From Acholeplasmatales bacterium (GTDB lineage: Bacteria > Bacillota_I > Bacilli_A > ML615J-28 > CAG-313), in the NCBI GenBank assembly GCA_003539625.1, contig DPOU01000023.1, positions 1 through 16,677 on the forward strand: a stretch of 16,677 bases of DNA, written 5' to 3'. Every line of letters begins with the position of its first letter. The first letter of the stretch is position 1. Shown one piece after another: positions 6,415-13,820 of this stretch. The notes beneath the pieces were generated by a model. It saw only the letters and a program-made list of their open reading frames with translations. It was not told the origin of the DNA and did no database searches. The position numbers and the translations under genes were made by a program.

Positions 6415-8655
6415 ATGTTAAAAAAAATTAATATGATAATAATATCGTTTTTTCTAATCTTGACTATAAAAGGGAACCTATCGTTTTCACTATATTTACC
6501 AGTACTTTTATTTTATGTATTGAAGAATAGAAAAAATATAATATACATATATCCAGTTTCATTTATAAGTATATTATTATTTGCTAAAGAAATGTGGCCT
6601 GCATATTTGATTTTAATTGTTGCGACAACTGTATTTTTACTACTTTATCAAACTGGTGTAAAAAAAGATTGGTCGATATTTGGTCAAACAAAAATAGTAG
6701 TTAGCGTTTATATATTATTAATAAATTGCCTAATGCTTTTTATTTATCCTAAACTAGACATAAGTATTTGGATAAAACTATTTTATATTTTAACAAGTAT
6801 ATTAATATATTTGTTCCTAGATATTTATTTAGCAAAACTATTAAAAGACTTTCAAAACATTAAAGAACGATTTTTAATAAATGATAATGAAACATATAAT
6901 AGTTACATTTTATTAGAAATTCTCCTTGCTTTATTAGCTTGCTTTGGTGCATCATTTGTTGCAATAGGTAATGTAAATTTACTTCCTCTAGTTGGTAGTT
7001 ATTTTGCGATGTATTTAAGCAGAAAGTTTAGAAACATATATAGTTTATTATTTGGCATTTTAGCAACTTGTATGGGTTTTTTTGGCAAAAGAATAAACGA
7101 AGCATTAATTATTGTTGCAATATCAGGAATTTACACAATAAGAAGTATTTATACAATAGGTATTTTAAATACACTACTTGCTATATTAATTTTGAGTAAA
7201 TCTATTGAGTCCCCAGCTACATATATATCGATTATGGTTGTTAGCATTTTATTTGAAATATTTGCGTATTTCTTAATGCCTAAAAGATTAGAAGAAGTAG
7301 ATGAATATAAAGAAATGCATGAACTTGCGCAAAAAAATGTTAATGAAGAAATCTTAAAGTTTGCGGGATTCTTAGATAGATTTGTTGTTGGTTTTCAAAA
7401 CCCCAAGGATTTTAATGAAAGACTTAGTAGTGGGATAAAGACAATTATTGATCAGCATTGTAAAACTTGCTCTAAACAAAAAGAATGTTTCGAAAAAAGG
7501 CAAAAAACATTGTATCCGATTTTCAAAGACATTTTGACTTTAGATGAAAATTTTAAAGACAATTATCAAGAATATATAAACTACTGTGATAGATTTCAAT
7601 CAATATATAATACATCGAAATTACTTAATCAACAATCGTTTTTTAAAAATCAAAATGCTAATGAAAAAAATGCAAATAACTATATTTTGTTAGCGCAAAT
7701 TAATGGTGTTTCAAATGCTTTAAAAAACTATGTAATTGATACAACAAGCAAAACAGAATTAAATTATCAACAACTACAAAAAGCAAAAGCATATTTATTA
7801 GAATTAGAATATAATGTTACTTATTATGAAGTAGTTAGAAGTTATGAACAAGATTTTTTGATAACAATTGGTATAAAGAATAAAAAACTAACTGACATAG
7901 AACCAGTATTGAATAGTTTGTTTGAAGCAGTAACAAATTGTGAAGTTTCTATTGAGTTTGTAAAAGAAGAAAACACGACAATTTATTTAAATGTAATACC
8001 TAAATTAATTATTGATGTAGTATATGCATATGGCAATATGCCTACGGAAAATCAAATGATAAGTGGCGATAATTATTTGGTAAAAGAACAAAACAATGGG
8101 CATATGTTATTTGCAATATCAGATGGCATGGGAAAAGGTTATAGTGCATTCTATGAAAGTGATATGACACTTCATTTGGTAGAAGATATAATTAAACTAA
8201 ATATTGATCCTTCAACTGCTTTAACCATATTAAATACTTTTTATGTTGTACAAGATTATTTAGAACGTTATGCAACTCTTGACTTCTTAGATATAAATAG
8301 ACACAATGGTAATGCAACTTTTTATAAAATGGGGGCTAATACAACATATATATTTAAACAGAATAAAATGGTAGATAAAATAATAAATCAAAGTTTGCCA
8401 CTGGGCATAGATGAAGAAGTTGACCAAAGCAGTTATCAATTAGAAGATGGCGATATGATAATAATGAGCAGTGATGGAGTAGTAGAGAATTTAATTGATA
8501 ATGATTTGTTAGAAGAATTTATAAGTAATGCTAAAGATTTAGCTCCTCAACAAATAGTATATGAGATATTAAATTACACTATTAAGAATCAAATTAAAAC
8601 AAAAGATGATATGACAGTTATTGTGTTAAAAATATCAACTAGAAAAAAGAAATAA
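6415..8655 (+). CDS. spoIIE: Stage II sporulation protein E, membrane PP2C-type phosphatase
   Basis: SpoIIE sits at the asymmetric septum of sporulating cells and dephosphorylates the anti-sigma antagonist SpoIIAA, which frees sigma-F in the forespore. The 746-residue protein starts with about 300 residues of multiple membrane segments. A central region carries C349-KT-C352 and C358, a cysteine cluster also typical of SpoIIE. A C-terminal PP2C/SpoIIE phosphatase domain shows SGDNY (D552), ISDGMGKG (D570), LPLGI, MSSDGV (D687) and KDDMTVIVL (D731, D732), so the metal-binding aspartates are intact. The ATG at 6415 follows GGGGGAG (6402-6408); a TTG at 6400 would place the ribosome site inside the gene. 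It is somewhat shorter than B. subtilis SpoIIE (827). In B. subtilis it lies near tilS and ftsH; here it stands alone after the parA operon. Confidence 0.92.
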   Translation: MLKKINMIIISFFLILTIKGNLSFSLYLPVLLFYVLKNRKNIIYIYPVSFISILLFAKEMWPAYLILIVATTVFLLLYQTGVKKDWSIFGQTKIVVSVYILLINCLMLFIYPKLDISIWIKLFYILTSILIYLFLDIYLAKLLKDFQNIKERFLINDNETYNSYILLEILLALLACFGASFVAIGNVNLLPLVGSYFAMYLSRKFRNIYSLLFGILATCMGFFGKRINEALIIVAISGIYTIRSIYTIGILNTLLAILILSKSIESPATYISIMVVSILFEIFAYFLMPKRLEEVDEYKEMHELAQKNVNEEILKFAGFLDRFVVGFQNPKDFNERLSSGIKTIIDQHCKTCSKQKECFEKRQKTLYPIFKDILTLDENFKDNYQEYINYCDRFQSIYNTSKLLNQQSFFKNQNANEKNANNYILLAQINGVSNALKNYVIDTTSKTELNYQQLQKAKAYLLELEYNVTYYEVVRSYEQDFLITIGIKNKKLTDIEPVLNSLFEAVTNCEVSIEFVKEENTTIYLNVIPKLIIDVVYAYGNMPTENQMISGDNYLVKEQNNGHMLFAISDGMGKGYSAFYESDMTLHLVEDIIKLNIDPSTALTILNTFYVVQDYLERYATLDFLDINRHNGNATFYKMGANTTYIFKQNKMVDKIINQSLPLGIDEEVDQSSYQLEDGDMIIMSSDGVVENLIDNDLLEEFISNAKDLAPQQIVYEILNYTIKNQIKTKDDMTVIVLKISTRKKK

Positions 8656-8682
8656 GCAAGTTCATTTGAACTTGCTTTTACG
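8654..8682. terminator. Bidirectional terminator between spoIIE and the rhodanese gene
   Basis: AAGCAAGTTCA (8654-8664) and TGAACTTGCTT (8667-8677) form a perfect 11-bp stem around two T. A T-run follows on the plus strand, and the minus strand runs into ATTTCTTTTTT. The stem overlaps the spoIIE stop and abuts the rhodanese stop, so it serves both genes. Confidence 0.9.
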
Positions 8683-8989
8683 CATAATTAGTAACTACAC
8701 TACCTATCCAGTGGTCAATTCCACCTATAACATTTACAACATTATAACCTAATCTCATTAAGTATTTTGTAGCATGATAACTCTTTGTTCCATTTTTACA
8801 AATTATATAATATGTTTGATATTTGTTCATAAAAAGATGATGCTTTTCCATTAATAGATTGTAAGGTATGTTGATAGCATCAATGATATGGTACTCCTCA
8901 AATTCATTAGTCGACCTGATGTCGATAATTTTAAAATTTAAATTATTTTGATAGTATTTAAAAAAATCAATTGGTGATATTTCATTCAT
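8678..8989 (-). CDS. Single-domain rhodanese-like protein
   Basis: The 103-residue protein is one rhodanese domain: IIDIRSTNEFEEYHIIDAINIP (residues 21-42, a form of the usual IDVRxxxEFxxGHIxGAxNIP), then the active-site loop CKNGTKS with catalytic C64, then LxxLGYNVVNVIGGI. Such domains carry a persulfide on the cysteine and act in sulfur relay or sulfide detoxification. The loop has K where many sulfurtransferases have R, so the substrate is open. There is no signal peptide. AGGAGGG sits seven bases before the ATG. It is a single gene with its own promoter. No sulfur or molybdopterin genes are nearby to define its partner. Confidence 0.88.
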   Translation of the reverse strand: MNEISPIDFFKYYQNNLNFKIIDIRSTNEFEEYHIIDAINIPYNLLMEKHHLFMNKYQTYYIICKNGTKSYHATKYLMRLGYNVVNVIGGIDHWIGSVVTNYA

Positions 8990-9023
8990 ATTTTTGCCCT
9001 CCTAAAATAAGTATAAACATTGT

Positions 9024-9051
9024 ACTATAAAGCCTGTACAAAAAAAGTCAA
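9024..9051 (-). promoter_or_regulatory. Promoter of the rhodanese gene
   Basis: On the minus strand TTGACT (9051-9046) and TATAGT (9029-9024) are separated by 16 bases, about 35 bases from the start codon. Confidence 0.65.
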
Positions 9052-9081
9052 AATATAGATTTAAGATAAAAAAATAATTAA

Positions 9082-9098
9082 CAAGAATTATCTTCTTG
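9082..9098. promoter_or_regulatory. Palindrome CAAGAA-5-TTCTTG overlapping the regulator's -35 box
   Basis: CAAGAA (9082-9087) and TTCTTG (9093-9098) are perfect inverted repeats around TTATC. The right arm ends inside the -35 element TTGAAA (9096-9101) of the downstream regulator gene. A symmetric site in this place is where a dimeric regulator would block polymerase, so autoregulation is likely. It is not followed by a T-run, so it is not a terminator. Confidence 0.5.
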
Positions 9099-9124
9099 AA
9101 AAAAACAAAAATTTATTATATAAT
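9096..9124 (+). promoter_or_regulatory. Promoter of the PucR-type regulator gene
   Basis: TTGAAA (9096-9101) and a perfect TATAAT (9119-9124) are separated by 17 bases, about 27 bases before the start codon. Confidence 0.8.
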
Positions 9125-9151
9125 TAAAATAGTTAAGAAGGTGAGTTCAAT

Positions 9152-9991
9152 ATGCTAGATAGACTAAAAGAGATATATGGAAAGAAAATAATTGAAAATG
9201 CTAAAACATTTGATGACAACAATTACTATTTTTATACTCCAACGACTCATCAAGTTTTTGGAATTTCAAAGACAATTTCTACTGAAGAATATGAATTATT
9301 GAAATTACAATATGTTGAAAAAAAGGTTTATTCAAGAAATGAAAAACAAGAAAGCATATATACTTATCTATTAGATAATGGTCATTACCCTTTTCAACAA
9401 AAAAAGTTAAAATTATCAATCTTTAAAGTAAATAAAATCGATGAAGAAGTATTAGAAGAAATATTAACAAAAGTATATTTGAATTGCTATACGATAAAGC
9501 TATATGACTATTTAATTTGTTTTTATCAAGAAAATTTTGAAATTAAGTTAAATGAATTAATCGAAACTATTAGTGTTGATTTAGGATATGATATTTATAT
9601 GCATGAAGGCATTTACATTAATGAGACAGTATCAGGAAAACAAGTTTATAACTATATTGAAACATATATAAAAGATAATGTACTAAATCAAAAAATGTAT
9701 AGTGATATAGCAACAATGGTAATTTTTACAATAAATCATAAGCAATGTGATGAAGCAATAGATTTAATCAAAAAGCAAACTACTGATGTTGTTTTAAAAA
9801 ATCAAGTTAATAAAGATATCTTAGATGTAATGGTTAAGAATGATTTGAATGTTTCTTTAAGCGCAAAACTTTTATATATGAATAGAAATAGTTTATTAAA
9901 TAAATTAGATGCAATATTCAAAGAAACCGGTTTAAATTTGCAAAAATTTACTCATGCGAGTGCGTTCTACTTATTATCTAAGAGGCAATAA
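9152..9991 (+). CDS. PucR/CdaR-type transcriptional regulator
   Basis: The 279-residue protein ends in a PucR-type helix-turn-helix (about 222-275). Its core is NVSLSAKLLYMNRNSLLNKL followed by FKETGLNLQKF, matching the CdaR/PucR pattern NVxxTAxxLxxHRNTLxxRLxxIxxxTGLDL. The first 200 residues are a divergent sensing region that I cannot assign to a named domain. Family members usually sense a small metabolite (purine products, sugar diacids, proline) and activate nearby genes. AAGAAGGTGA precedes the ATG. The next gene is a sugar ABC ATPase in the same direction but behind its own promoter and a terminator, so that is the best candidate target, by position only. A palindrome over its own -35 suggests autoregulation. 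Confidence 0.78.
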   Translation: MLDRLKEIYGKKIIENAKTFDDNNYYFYTPTTHQVFGISKTISTEEYELLKLQYVEKKVYSRNEKQESIYTYLLDNGHYPFQQKKLKLSIFKVNKIDEEVLEEILTKVYLNCYTIKLYDYLICFYQENFEIKLNELIETISVDLGYDIYMHEGIYINETVSGKQVYNYIETYIKDNVLNQKMYSDIATMVIFTINHKQCDEAIDLIKKQTTDVVLKNQVNKDILDVMVKNDLNVSLSAKLLYMNRNSLLNKLDAIFKETGLNLQKFTHASAFYLLSKRQ

Positions 9992-10020
9992 AAAACATAT
10001 TGTTTAAAAAAATCAAAAAT

Positions 10021-10058
10021 AAAAGAACAAATTGACTATATTAATTTGTTCTTTTTTT
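10021..10058 (+). terminator. Terminator of the PucR-type regulator gene
   Basis: AAAAGAACAAATT (10021-10033) pairs along its whole length with AATTTGTTCTTTT (10043-10055) around a 9-base loop, and the T-run continues to 10059. It ends two bases before the -10 box of the next gene, so the -35 region of that promoter falls inside the terminator stem. Confidence 0.88.
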
Positions 10059-10067
10059 TGGTATAAT
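10059..10067 (+). promoter_or_regulatory. ugpC operon promoter (extended -10)
   Basis: TGG-TATAAT (10059-10067) is a perfect extended -10. The sequence 17 bases upstream (TATTAA) is a poor -35. TTGACT at 10032-10037 is too far away (24 bases). The extended -10 probably carries the promoter, unless an activator helps. Confidence 0.7.
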
Positions 10068-10107
10068 ATAAGAGTAAAATTAAAAAATAATTAAAAGGAG
10101 GCTATTT

Positions 10108-11244
10108 ATGGCAACAGTTGAATTGAAAAATATCAACAAAATTTATAGTAACAATGTTCAAGCAGTATTTGATTTCAATCTAAAAATTAAAGACCGTGAA
10201 TTCATCGTATTTGTTGGTCCATCTGGATGTGGAAAAACAACAACATTGCGTATGGTTGCAGGACTAGAAGAAATCACTAGTGGACAATTATTAATTGATG
10301 GAGAAGTAATGAATGACGTAGCTCCAAAAGATCGTAATATTGCGATGGTTTTCCAAAGCTATGCTCTATACCCTCATATGACAGTTTATGATAACATGGC
10401 ATTCGGTTTAAAATTACGTAAATTTTCTCGTACTGAAATTGATCGTCGTGTTCAAGACGCTGCAGAAAAATTAGGTTTAAAACCATACCTAGACAGAAAA
10501 CCAGCTGCCTTATCAGGTGGTCAACGTCAACGTGTTGCGTTAGGTCGTGCTATCGTTCGTGATGCAAAAGTATTCTTAATGGACGAACCTCTATCTAACC
10601 TAGATGCTAAATTACGTGTACAAATGCGTTCAGAATTAATCAAAATTCATGAAAGTTTAGGGACAACAACTATCTACGTTACCCATGACCAAATTGAAGC
10701 TATGACAATGGCATCAAGAATCGTTGTTATGAGAGATGGTTGGATTCAACAAATTGGCGCTCCAAAAGAAATATATGACAACCCTGATAACATCTTCGTT
10801 GGTGGATTCATCGGTACTCCTCCAATGAACTTTGTAAATGGTGTTGTTGGTAAAGATGGAATATTTGAATGTGGTAGTCACAAATATGGTGTAGTTCGTC
10901 TACAAGTTCCACAAGAAAAATTTGAATTATTAAAAGAAAAGAATTACCTAGAAAAAGAATTGGTTATGGGTATTCGTCCAGAAGATATTTCTGACCAAAA
11001 AGATGATTTTGAAGAACATCCTGAATGGACTGGTGAATACAAAGTTGATATTTCAGAATTATTAGGTGCTGAATCTCAAATTAGAGTAAAACTTCCTGGT
11101 AAAGATTCTGTGGGACAAGCCATCACTGCTAAAGTTCCAGCACGTATCGATATTCATACTAATGATATGATTAAATTAATGATTAATATGAATAAGTGCC
11201 ACTTCTTTGATCCAGAAACAGAAAAGAGAATTAAAAGAGACTAA
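10108..11244 (+). CDS. ugpC: Sugar ABC transporter ATP-binding protein (UgpC/MsmX type)
   Basis: This 378-residue ATPase belongs to the CUT1 group that powers import of oligosaccharides or glycerol-3-phosphate. Visible motifs are Walker A GPSGCGKTT (37-45), signature LSGGQ (135-139), Walker B VFLMDEP (D159, E160), then YVTHDQ with the switch histidine. A C-terminal regulatory TOBE-type domain covers about 240-378. AAAGGAGG gives a strong ribosome site. No permease or binding protein is nearby. It therefore resembles MsmX/MsmK-type shared ATPases, which serve several sugar importers encoded elsewhere. Codon use is rich in CGT and GGT, like pgk and rpsD, which suggests high expression. The operon continues into a ComK-like gene, pgk and tpiA with no terminator visible between them. 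Confidence 0.93.
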   Translation: MATVELKNINKIYSNNVQAVFDFNLKIKDREFIVFVGPSGCGKTTTLRMVAGLEEITSGQLLIDGEVMNDVAPKDRNIAMVFQSYALYPHMTVYDNMAFGLKLRKFSRTEIDRRVQDAAEKLGLKPYLDRKPAALSGGQRQRVALGRAIVRDAKVFLMDEPLSNLDAKLRVQMRSELIKIHESLGTTTIYVTHDQIEAMTMASRIVVMRDGWIQQIGAPKEIYDNPDNIFVGGFIGTPPMNFVNGVVGKDGIFECGSHKYGVVRLQVPQEKFELLKEKNYLEKELVMGIRPEDISDQKDDFEEHPEWTGEYKVDISELLGAESQIRVKLPGKDSVGQAITAKVPARIDIHTNDMIKLMINMNKCHFFDPETEKRIKRD

Positions 11245-11256
11245 TAATAATTAGGC

Positions 11257-11679
11257 ATGATAGATCTTGATATTTTATATTTAAAAAAGGGGAATCGTTC
11301 TACTACTATCAAGTTGAAGAATAATCAAGAAATATTAATAAATAATACTTTAAAAGAAGTATTGAATAATTATTGTCTAAAAGATTTAACAACTATTGAA
11401 GGAAGAATGAAAGCAACATCTCAAGTATTCAATATAAGAAAACATATACCAATATATCTATCAGAAAACCTAGTACTTATTCCAACTAAAAACAAGAAAG
11501 AGATTGACAATATATATATTAATTGCTATAGCGTAATTGATATGATTAAGGATGAAGAAAAGACTAAAGTTATATTTTCTGATTTTAGTGAACTTATAGT
11601 TAATCAACCTATTCGTTTACTAACGAAATATTATGACAATGGTTTAAAAATAAAAAAGTCAAATGAAATGATATTTTAG
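11257..11679 (+). CDS. Short ComK-like protein (putative competence transcription factor)
   Basis: ComK activates the DNA-uptake genes in Bacillus and relatives. This 140-residue protein shares the pattern of the ComK core: IEGRMKAT (47-54), then HIPIYL (63-68), then LVLIPT (72-77, ComK has FLFPT), a YINCYSVIDM strand where ComK has a WIxxxxI segment, and KVIFSDFSELIVNQPIRLL where ComK has VxFxNGxxxxLPIS. It is shorter than B. subtilis ComK (192), mainly at both ends, and Trp and most Cys are missing, so the match is by pattern only. It starts 12 bases after ugpC with a poor ribosome site (AGG one base before the ATG), so it is probably translated weakly or by coupling. pgk follows after 14 bases. 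AT-rich codon use contrasts with both flanking genes. Alternative: an unrelated small regulator. Confidence 0.55.
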   Translation: MIDLDILYLKKGNRSTTIKLKNNQEILINNTLKEVLNNYCLKDLTTIEGRMKATSQVFNIRKHIPIYLSENLVLIPTKNKKEIDNIYINCYSVIDMIKDEEKTKVIFSDFSELIVNQPIRLLTKYYDNGLKIKKSNEMIF

Positions 11680-11693
11680 AAAGGAAAAAGAAA

Positions 11694-12926
11694 ATGACTA
11701 AAAAAAGTATAAGAGACTTACAATTAAATGGTAAAAAAGTTCTAATGCGTGTTGACTTTAACGTACCTATGAAAGGCGGCGTTATTACTGATGATAACCG
11801 TATTGTACAAGCATTACCTACTATTAAATATGCAATTGAACAAGGAGGAAAAGTAATTTTATTCTCTCACCTTGGACGTATTAAAGAAGAAGCAGACCTT
11901 GCAAAAAATAGTTTAGCTCCTGTTGCTAAAAGATTAGAAGAATTACTTGGACAACCTGTAAAATTTGTTCCAGTTACAAGAGGAAAAGAATTAGAAGATG
12001 CTATCGCTAATATGAAAAACGGCGATGTAATCATGTTTGAAAATACTCGTTATGAAGATTTAAACGGCAAAAAAGAATCTAAAAATGATCCAGAACTTGG
12101 TGCTTATTGGGCAAGCTTAGGGGATGTATTTGTTAATGATGCATTTGGTACTGCACACCGTGCGCATGCTTCAAACCAAGGTATTGCTAGTCATTTCCCT
12201 AATGATTCAGCTGCTGGTTTCTTACTTGAAAAAGAAATTAAATTTATTGGTGGTGCTGTAGATAATCCAGTTAGACCATTCGTTGCTATTTTAGGTGGTG
12301 CTAAAGTTAGTGATAAGATTTCTGTAATTGAAAACTTATTAAATAAGGCAGACAAAGTTATGATTTGTGGTGCTATGGCATATACTTTCTTCAAAGCTCA
12401 AGGCTTAGAAGTAGGAAAATCTAAATGCGAACCAGATTTCGTAGACTATGCAAAAGGTTTACTTGAAAAAGCAAATGGTAAAATTATTTTACCTGTAGAT
12501 GTAGTAACAGTTACAGTTTCTGATGAAGATTGTGCTGCTGATTTCTTTGGTGCAATTTCTAAAGCTGAAACTAGAGTTGCTTCAGTAAATGATATTAAAC
12601 CTGAAGAACAAGGTTTAGACTGTGGTCCTAAGACAATTGCATTATTTGCAAAAGAACTAGAAGGTGCTAAGACTGTTGTTTGGAATGGACCTGCTGGTGT
12701 ATTCGAAGTAGAAAAATTCGCAGTTGGCACAAAAGCTATTTGTGAAACATTAGCTAACTTAAAAGGCGCAACTACTATTATTGGTGGTGGTGACTCTGCT
12801 GCAGCCGCAATCTCTATGGGATACGAAAAGAAATTCACTCATATTTCAACAGGTGGCGGTGCAAGCTTAGAATACCTTGAAGGTAAAGCTCTTCCAGGTG
12901 TAACTTGTCTTTCTGATGTAAAGTAG
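11694..12926 (+). CDS. pgk: Phosphoglycerate kinase
   Basis: Pgk makes ATP and 3-phosphoglycerate from 1,3-bisphosphoglycerate in glycolysis. The 410-residue protein is slightly longer than usual (about 395). It has the substrate-site blocks RVDFNVP (19-25) and SHLGR, FVNDAFGTAHRAHAS, LGGAKVSDKI, WNGPAGVFE, and the nucleotide loop GGGDSAA starting at residue 364, all intact. AAAGGA (11680-11685) lies eight bases before the ATG. It is the third gene of the ugpC operon; tpiA follows after eight bases. gap, gpm and eno, frequent partners, are absent. Codon use indicates a highly expressed gene. Confidence 0.97.
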   Translation: MTKKSIRDLQLNGKKVLMRVDFNVPMKGGVITDDNRIVQALPTIKYAIEQGGKVILFSHLGRIKEEADLAKNSLAPVAKRLEELLGQPVKFVPVTRGKELEDAIANMKNGDVIMFENTRYEDLNGKKESKNDPELGAYWASLGDVFVNDAFGTAHRAHASNQGIASHFPNDSAAGFLLEKEIKFIGGAVDNPVRPFVAILGGAKVSDKISVIENLLNKADKVMICGAMAYTFFKAQGLEVGKSKCEPDFVDYAKGLLEKANGKIILPVDVVTVTVSDEDCAADFFGAISKAETRVASVNDIKPEEQGLDCGPKTIALFAKELEGAKTVVWNGPAGVFEVEKFAVGTKAICETLANLKGATTIIGGGDSAAAAISMGYEKKFTHISTGGGASLEYLEGKALPGVTCLSDVK

Positions 12927-12934
12927 GCGTTATT

Positions 12935-13696
12935 ATGAGAAAACCAATAATTGCTGGAAACTGGAAAATGTTCAAAACTCGTGATGAAGCTCTTGCTTTC
13001 ATCTACGCAGTAAACAATGATATGCCATCAATTGATAAAGTTGATACTGTAATTTGTGCTCCTTTCGTAGTACTACGTTGTTTGGTAAAACGTCAAGGCG
13101 AAAATTTAAGAATTGGTGCACAAAATATGCATTTTGAAGAACACGGTGCTTTCACTGGTGAAATTGCTCCAGATATGCTTACTTCAATTGGTGTTTCATA
13201 TGTTATCATTGGTCATTCTGAAAGACGTGCTATGTTTAATGAAACAGATGAATCAGTAAACAAAAAATTACATGCTGCATTCAACCATGGTTTAACTCCG
13301 ATTCTTTGTGTAGGCGAACACCTTGAAGAAAGAGAAAGTGGAAAAACTGAAGAAGTTATTAAAAACCAATTAGTAAAAGATTTAGAAGGCCTAACAAGTG
13401 ATCAAGTAAAAGAACTTGTTATAGCATATGAACCAATCTGGGCTATTGGTACTGGTAAAACTGCTACTGCAGATGTTGCTGATGAAACATGTGGATTTAT
13501 TAGAGCTACTGTTGCATCATTATATGACAATGCAACTGCTGAAGCTATACGTATTCAATATGGCGGAAGTGTAAAACTAAACAATATTGAAGAATTAATG
13601 AAAAAACCAAATATTGATGGTGCATTAATTGGTGGCGCAAGCTTAGTTGCAGAAGATTTCAAAACATTTGCAAGAGTTGCAGAGAAACTTCAATAA
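12935..13696 (+). CDS. tpiA: Triosephosphate isomerase
   Basis: TpiA interconverts dihydroxyacetone phosphate and glyceraldehyde 3-phosphate. The 253-residue TIM barrel is of normal length. Catalytic residues are K11 in GNWKMFK, H94 in IGHSERR and E166 in AYEPIWAIGTGKT (loop 6). The phosphate-binding ends YGGSVK and GALIGGASL are present. It starts eight bases after pgk with only GTAGG, overlapping the pgk stop, as a ribosome site, so its translation is probably coupled. A terminator closes the operon directly behind it. Confidence 0.97.
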   Translation: MRKPIIAGNWKMFKTRDEALAFIYAVNNDMPSIDKVDTVICAPFVVLRCLVKRQGENLRIGAQNMHFEEHGAFTGEIAPDMLTSIGVSYVIIGHSERRAMFNETDESVNKKLHAAFNHGLTPILCVGEHLEERESGKTEEVIKNQLVKDLEGLTSDQVKELVIAYEPIWAIGTGKTATADVADETCGFIRATVASLYDNATAEAIRIQYGGSVKLNNIEELMKKPNIDGALIGGASLVAEDFKTFARVAEKLQ

Positions 13697-13702
13697 AACA
13701 TT

Positions 13703-13735
13703 AACACACATTGTGAAAATAATGTGTGTTTTTAG
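13703..13735 (+). terminator. Terminator of the ugpC-comK-like-pgk-tpiA operon
   Basis: AACACACATT (13703-13712) pairs perfectly with AATGTGTGTT (13721-13730) around an 8-base loop, followed by TTT. The T tail is short but the stem is ten base pairs. Confidence 0.85.
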
Positions 13736-13783
13736 TTGCTTTTATAAAAAAATAACATTACTTTTTATAAAAATAAAAAAATA

Positions 13784-13792
13784 TGTTAAAAT
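13784..13792 (+). promoter_or_regulatory. Promoter of the GH18 gene (extended -10)
   Basis: TGT-TAAAAT (13784-13792) is an extended -10, about 29 bases before the start codon. TTTATA at 13764-13769 is a weak -35 at 17 bases. Confidence 0.5.
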
Positions 13793-13820
13793 ATAAATGT
13801 AATTAAAAGGAATGAAACAA

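Noticed and set aside
8990..9151. Small RNA gene between the rhodanese and regulator genes
   Set aside because: The interval is explained by two divergent promoters and one palindrome; no terminator lies inside it.
12191..12838. Open minus-strand frames across pgk and in other genes (for example 3678-4031 and 1260-1601)
   Set aside because: They lie entirely opposite well-supported genes, have no ribosome sites and show no recognisable motifs.
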